A stretch of 10,723 nt of DNA, taken from NCBI GenBank assembly GCA_013297585.1, contig JAAFHG010000088.1, positions 1 to 10,723 on the forward strand, in the 5' to 3' direction. A program made the translations under genes and the position numbers. Under the pieces are notes generated by a model. That model saw only the letters and a program-made list of their open reading frames with translations, was not told the origin of the DNA and did no database searches. Shown here piece by piece: positions 7,365 to 10,723 of this stretch (positions within the stretch are counted from its first letter, which is position 1; every line of letters starts with the position of its first letter). Source of the stretch: Chitinophagales bacterium. GTDB lineage: Bacteria > Bacteroidota > Bacteroidia > Chitinophagales > Chitinophagaceae.

Positions 7365-8657
7365 TTACAAACTCCAATAATATCTTGATGTAATCTTATT
7401 TCTATAAATGCCTTTTAAATCGGCAATAATAGCGTGAGATTTGGTGATAGATGCAAAGTAAGCATCGTTTAAGGTCTTGTAACTTTCATGCGGCACTATC
7501 ACAATCACAGCATCATAATCATTATCAATTTGTTCTGTTAAAGCAATACCATATTCATGCTCTAGTTCTTTGCTATCTGCATAAGCGTCAGTTACATCAA
7601 CGCTTAGGTGAAAATCTTTCAAATCCTCAATTATCTTAAACACTTTACTGTTTCTTATGTCGCTCACATTCTCTTTAAATGTTGCACCCATAATCAGCAC
7701 TTTGGCAGCTTTTACCTGGCTAGCATGTAAAATTATATGCTGAATAATCTTATTGGCAATATGATTACTCATACTGTCATTTATCAATCTACCTGCAGAT
7801 ATTACCTGTGGTTTATAGCCAAGTTTTTCTGCTTTATAAGTTAAATAATGCGGATCTACACTAATGCAATGCCCACCTACTAAACCTGGTTGAAATTTTA
7901 AGAAATTCCATTTGGTGGCAGCGGCTTCAAGCACATCGTAAGTGTTAATATTCATCTTATCAAAAATGATAGACAACTCATTCACAAAAGCAATGTTTAA
8001 ATCACGTTGTGTATTTTCAATAATTTTCGCCGCTTCTGCTACTTTAATGCTAGTAGCTTTGTGCAAACCTGCCTTTACCACAAGGCCATAGACGTTTGCA
8101 ATGGTTTCTAATGCTTCTTCATCGCAGCCAGCCACTACTTTTACAATGGTTTCAAAACTGCGTGTTTTATCACCTGGGTTAATGCGTTCTGGTGAGTAGC
8201 CCAACTTAAAATCAATACCAACTTTCAGGCCGCTAATACTTTCAATTATTGGCAAACAATCTTCTTCGGTACAGCCTGGGTAAACGGTTGATTCAAATAC
8301 CACATAATCACCTTTTTTTAATACGTGACCAATAGTTGTAGACGCAGCTTGTAGGTAACCTAAGTCGGGTAAATGGTCTTTGGTAACCGGTGTAGGTACT
8401 GCTACAATGTAAAAACTCGACTGTTGTAGTACATCAAGCGAGTTGGTAAATATGATGTCGCAACCTTCAAAACCAGCAGGTGCAATTTCTTTACTTGGGT
8501 CAATATGTTGCTGTAATAATGCAATTCTATCAGCATTGGTGTCAAAACCAATAACGGATAGTTTTTTAGCAAAAGCCAATGCTACAGGCAAGCCCACATA
8601 GCCTAAACCGATGACAGCTATTTTCTCTTGTTTATGTAGTAAGGCTGATAGTTGCAT
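7365..8657 (-). CDS. UDP-N-acetylhexosamine 6-dehydrogenase, TviB/WbpO type
   Basis: This 430-residue UDP-sugar dehydrogenase should oxidise C6 of UDP-GlcNAc or UDP-GalNAc twice with NAD+, giving a UDP-HexNAc uronic acid for surface polysaccharide. Motifs in order: the NAD-binding IAVIGLGYVGLP at 13-24, VAVPTP at 85-90, FESTVYPGCTEEDC at 121-134, GYSPERINPGDK at 153-164, AEAAKIIENTQRDLN at 207-221 with the catalytic-site Lys211, and GGHCISVDPHYL at 261-272 with catalytic Cys264. The C-terminal UDP-binding domain includes FKENVSDIRNSK at 327-338. The pattern closely follows TviB of the Vi antigen pathway rather than UDP-glucose dehydrogenase, but GlcNAc and GalNAc forms cannot be told apart by eye. 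The usual glycine after GGHCI is serine here, probably harmless. The ATG at 8657 lies 21 bases after the lipoprotein gene, within the operon. Confidence 0.93.
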   Translation of the reverse strand: MQLSALLHKQEKIAVIGLGYVGLPVALAFAKKLSVIGFDTNADRIALLQQHIDPSKEIAPAGFEGCDIIFTNSLDVLQQSSFYIVAVPTPVTKDHLPDLGYLQAASTTIGHVLKKGDYVVFESTVYPGCTEEDCLPIIESISGLKVGIDFKLGYSPERINPGDKTRSFETIVKVVAGCDEEALETIANVYGLVVKAGLHKATSIKVAEAAKIIENTQRDLNIAFVNELSIIFDKMNINTYDVLEAAATKWNFLKFQPGLVGGHCISVDPHYLTYKAEKLGYKPQVISAGRLINDSMSNHIANKIIQHIILHASQVKAAKVLIMGATFKENVSDIRNSKVFKIIEDLKDFHLSVDVTDAYADSKELEHEYGIALTEQIDNDYDAVIVIVPHESYKTLNDAYFASITKSHAIIADLKGIYRNKITSRYYWSL

Positions 8658-8678
8658 TGATTGGTGTAGTTTTTCTAA

Positions 8679-9161
8679 CTAAATTATTGTTATATAGATG
8701 AAATAGATTGTTTTATTGCCTTCATCTTTAATTAAAGTTATTTTGTTGTGTCTATAAATTTTTTTGCCAATAATTTGTTCATCACTTAAAAACCAATCAG
8801 GTCTTTTAGGTTTTACAATTTTAGTAAAAACTAAATTCATACTATCAATTGATATTTCTTGGTAATTATTCTTATTGAATAATGCAGAATCCATTCTTGT
8901 GGAATTTCTATATGAAAATTTTCCAAATGAGTTGCTGTTTTCTAAGTTATGAATTTCTTTAAAATCATAGCATTCGTTGGCTAATAAATCATCAGGAAAC
9001 CAACTTTTTAATCTAGTGCCAGATGAGTTTAACTCACTAAATGTTTTATATGATTGCTCGAAATTATCTGAACAAGAGCCCATCAAAACAAAAAATAAAC
9101 CTATGAAACATAAGGTCATAAGTTTGTTTGTATTAAAAAATATGCATTGATTAATTCGCAT
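8679..9161 (-). CDS. Orphan lipoprotein, AT-rich, function unknown
   Basis: I recognise no family in this 160-residue protein. The N-terminus is a lipoprotein signal: basic residues R2 and K13, a hydrophobic core LCFIGLFFVL, then the lipobox LMGSC with the lipidated Cys30, followed by SDN. The mature part, about 130 residues, is polar and rich in N, K, S and F, with a WFPDD segment near 54 and a C-terminal beta-like KTIYFIYITI. The ATG at 9161 overlaps the end of the aminotransferase gene by 11 bases and keeps the basic signal residues. A second ATG at 9119 (residue 15) would give an n-region without charge. A hand count gives about 26% GC for 8701-9060, against roughly 38-50% in single 60-base lines sampled from the two neighbours, which suggests later acquisition. 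It should be anchored in the outer or inner membrane. Confidence 0.75.
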   Translation of the reverse strand: MRINQCIFFNTNKLMTLCFIGLFFVLMGSCSDNFEQSYKTFSELNSSGTRLKSWFPDDLLANECYDFKEIHNLENSNSFGKFSYRNSTRMDSALFNKNNYQEISIDSMNLVFTKIVKPKRPDWFLSDEQIIGKKIYRHNKITLIKDEGNKTIYFIYITII

Positions 9162-10284
9162 TCACGTAATTCAGTACTTCTGCTGTTATTAATTCCAATT
9201 GTTCTAGTTCCAATTCAGTATGCATTGGTAAAGAAATCACACGTTCTGTTAGCCAATCGGTTATTGGTAAATCCATGTTTTCTAAACCAAAAGATGCAAA
9301 CATTTTTTGCTTATGCCCTGGCACAGGATAATAAATCATCGAAGGAATTTTCTTATCAGCCAAGTAAGCATTTAAGCCATCACGGTTTACACCATTTAAT
9401 ACCAAAGTATATTGGTGAAACACGTGATTTGAATAAGATGCCACAGAAGGAGTGGTAATTTTTGGATTATTTGCAAATGCTTTGGTATAAAAATCAGCAG
9501 CAGCGTTACGTGCAGTAATATAGCTATCAAGTTGGCCTAATTTAATATTTAAAATAGCCGCTTGAATAGCATCTAATCTTGAATTACAACCAACTACATC
9601 GTGGTAATAACGCACTACTTGACCATGATTGGCTATCATTTTCATTTTAGCAGCCAAATCATCATCATTGGTAAAAATGGCACCACCATCACCAAAAGCA
9701 CCTAAGTTTTTGCTTGGGTAAAATGAGGTACAACCAATATGCCCAATGCTACCTGTTTTCTTCACTGTACCATCGCTAAAAGTATAATCGCAGCCAATAG
9801 CTTGCGCATTGTCTTCAATTACAAATAAGTTGTGTTCTTTCGCAATAGCCATTATTGCTTCCATTGGCGCAGCATGACCGTACAAATGGACCGGTACGAT
9901 GGCTTTGGTTTTTGGCGTAATGGCTTTGCGAACAGATTCTGGATCTATGCAAAAAGTTGCTTTATCAACTTCTACAAATACTGGTGTAAGCTTTAATAAA
10001 GCCACCACCTCAGTAGTAGCAATGTAGGTAAATGAAGGTGTAATTACTTCATCACCTGGCTGTAAACCCAAAGCCATCATGGCAATTTGTAAGGCATCTG
10101 TACCATTGGCACAAGGGATAGTATGTTTACTGCCTATGTATTGATTTAGTGAACTGGTAAATGTTGCAACAGCTTTGCCGCCAATGTACGCTGCACTATC
10201 AAGCACCTCGTGAATGGCTGCATCTACTTCTGTTTTAATTTTAAGATACTGTGTTTTAGTATCTACCATCTGAATTGGCTTCAT
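9151..10284 (-). CDS. DegT/DnrJ/EryC1-family sugar aminotransferase, WbpE-like
   Basis: This PLP-dependent aminotransferase puts an amino group on a keto-sugar nucleotide. It strongly resembles WbpE of Pseudomonas, which acts on UDP-2-acetamido-2-deoxy-3-oxo-glucuronate, but the 3- or 4-keto substrate is not proven. Counting from the GTG at 10290, motifs are ANGTDALQIA at 61-70, PGDEVITPSFTYIATTE at 78-94, VIEDNAQAIG at 157-166 (Asp160 contacts the PLP ring nitrogen), and SFYPSKNLGAFGDGGAIFTND with the PLP lysine at 194, then HGQ...NSRLDAIQAAIL. I chose the ATG at 10284 (MKPIQMVDTK, 377 residues), two codons inside that GTG. It is the first gene of the minus-strand operon, overlaps the lipoprotein start by 11 bases, and lies downstream of a candidate -7 box at 10305-10312. 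With the dehydrogenase it suggests an amino-uronic acid in the glycan. Confidence 0.93.
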   Translation of the reverse strand: MKPIQMVDTKTQYLKIKTEVDAAIHEVLDSAAYIGGKAVATFTSSLNQYIGSKHTIPCANGTDALQIAMMALGLQPGDEVITPSFTYIATTEVVALLKLTPVFVEVDKATFCIDPESVRKAITPKTKAIVPVHLYGHAAPMEAIMAIAKEHNLFVIEDNAQAIGCDYTFSDGTVKKTGSIGHIGCTSFYPSKNLGAFGDGGAIFTNDDDLAAKMKMIANHGQVVRYYHDVVGCNSRLDAIQAAILNIKLGQLDSYITARNAAADFYTKAFANNPKITTPSVASYSNHVFHQYTLVLNGVNRDGLNAYLADKKIPSMIYYPVPGHKQKMFASFGLENMDLPITDWLTERVISLPMHTELELEQLELITAEVLNYVNAN

Positions 10285-10304
10285 ATGCACTATTTATAAG
10301 GCGG

Positions 10305-10312
10305 CAAAACTA
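10305..10312 (-). promoter_or_regulatory. Candidate -7 promoter box of the sugar operon
   Basis: On the minus strand the sequence reads TAGTTTTG, an exact match to the Bacteroidota -7 consensus TANNTTTG recognised by the primary sigma factor. It ends 20 bases before the aminotransferase ATG at 10284, which would leave a short leader. No TTTG is visible at the usual distance upstream, so only half of the promoter consensus is present. The call rests on this one match and its position. Confidence 0.35.
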
Positions 10313-10400
10313 CGGGAAAATGTTGTAGGGCTGTTGTGAGTTTATTAGGCATTTATCGCCATATTATCTGTTATTTTGTAATGACTAATTCGCTACAATT

Positions 10401-10723
10401 TTGAAATTCGTATATCATTTATTTATCGCAATTTACCCTTTGTTAGCCAAGTTACTAAGCGTTACTAATGAAAAAGCAAAGCTTTGGGTAAAAGGTAGAC
10501 AATCTATTTTTAGTGAATTAGAAGCGGCTTTTGCTGGTAACAAAGCCAAAGTAGTTTGGATGCATTGTGCGTCTTTAGGTGAATTTGAACAAGGCTTACC
10601 AATAATTAAACAATTGAAATTGCAACAGCCTGAAGCCAAATTTTTAATCACTTTCTTTTCACCATCAGGTTACGAAGTACGGAAGAACTACCAAGGGGCA
10701 GATTGGATTTTTTATTTGCCAAT
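10401..10723 (+). CDS. waaA: 3-deoxy-D-manno-octulosonic acid transferase, N-terminal part
   Basis: WaaA (KdtA) transfers Kdo from CMP-Kdo to the lipid A precursor at the inner membrane (GT30). The 107 residues in the window match the family N-terminus: a hydrophobic membrane-associating helix (FVYHLFIAIYPLLAKLL), then NEKAKLWVKGRQ, the WMHCASLGEFEQG signature at about 53-65, where the glutamate after LG is the likely catalytic base region, and TFFSPSGYEVRKNYQGADW. The gene runs off the right edge. The frame has a stop (TAA) at 10386 and no ATG before the conserved region, so the best start is the TTG at 10401, which gives MKFVYHLF, a normal N-terminus for the family. It is divergent from the sugar operon across 116 bases. 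An imperfect TATTTTG at 10372-10378 may be its -7 box. Confidence 0.93.
   Translation, partial: MKFVYHLFIAIYPLLAKLLSVTNEKAKLWVKGRQSIFSELEAAFAGNKAKVVWMHCASLGEFEQGLPIIKQLKLQQPEAKFLITFFSPSGYEVRKNYQGADWIFYLP

Noticed and set aside
9147..9458. Plus-strand open frame opposite the aminotransferase C-terminus
   Set aside because: It lies antisense to a clear DegT-family gene and has no family features beyond a chance hydrophobic start.

Overview
The window looks like a chromosomal stretch from a low-GC member of the Bacteroidota, most likely near the Chitinophagaceae. The reasons are AT-rich codon use, almost no Shine-Dalgarno sequences before good starts, a probable DUF3822 protein (a family I know from this phylum), a Kdo transferase N-terminus of the type seen in this group, and a promoter-like TANNTTTG box. 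The genus is an inference. There are ten complete genes, plus one partial gene at each edge. I see no rRNA, tRNA, CRISPR array, insertion sequence or phage gene.

Layout. Positions 1-465 (minus) hold the N-terminus of a PAS-domain signalling protein that runs off the left edge. Positions 706-1854 (plus) are lpxB, lipid A disaccharide synthase. It converges on a probable DUF3822 gene (1949-2797, minus). A 93-base divergent gap leads to a plus-strand group of three: a MATE-family transporter (2891-4258), a short GT2 glycosyltransferase with a GTG start (4306-4959), and an unassigned protein resembling GT-A glycosyltransferases (4952-5725) that overlaps the GT2 gene by 8 bases. This group converges, with an 11-base gap, on a minus-strand operon. 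In transcription order the operon is a DegT-type sugar aminotransferase (10284-9151), an AT-rich orphan lipoprotein (9161-8679), a TviB/WbpO-type UDP-HexNAc dehydrogenase (8657-7365), dTDP-4-dehydrorhamnose reductase rfbD (7297-6419) and the PLP-homeostasis gene yggS (6399-5737). Divergent from the operon, the right edge carries the start of waaA/kdtA, Kdo transferase, from a TTG codon at 10401.

Together this is mostly a cell-envelope polysaccharide region. LpxB and WaaA build lipid A-Kdo. The aminotransferase, dehydrogenase and RfbD make activated amino-uronic acid and deoxyhexose sugars. The two glycosyltransferase-like proteins, and perhaps the transporter, could assemble or move a glycan. 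The sugar pathways are incomplete here: no rfbA/B/C and no oxidoreductase, acetyltransferase or epimerase partner is present.

The most unusual items are two different four-copy heptanucleotide tandem repeats, each exactly 28 bases (one inside lpxB, one just before rfbD), the very AT-rich lipoprotein gene inserted in the sugar operon, and the overlapping unassigned glycosyltransferase-like gene. I did not find a clearly new multi-gene system.
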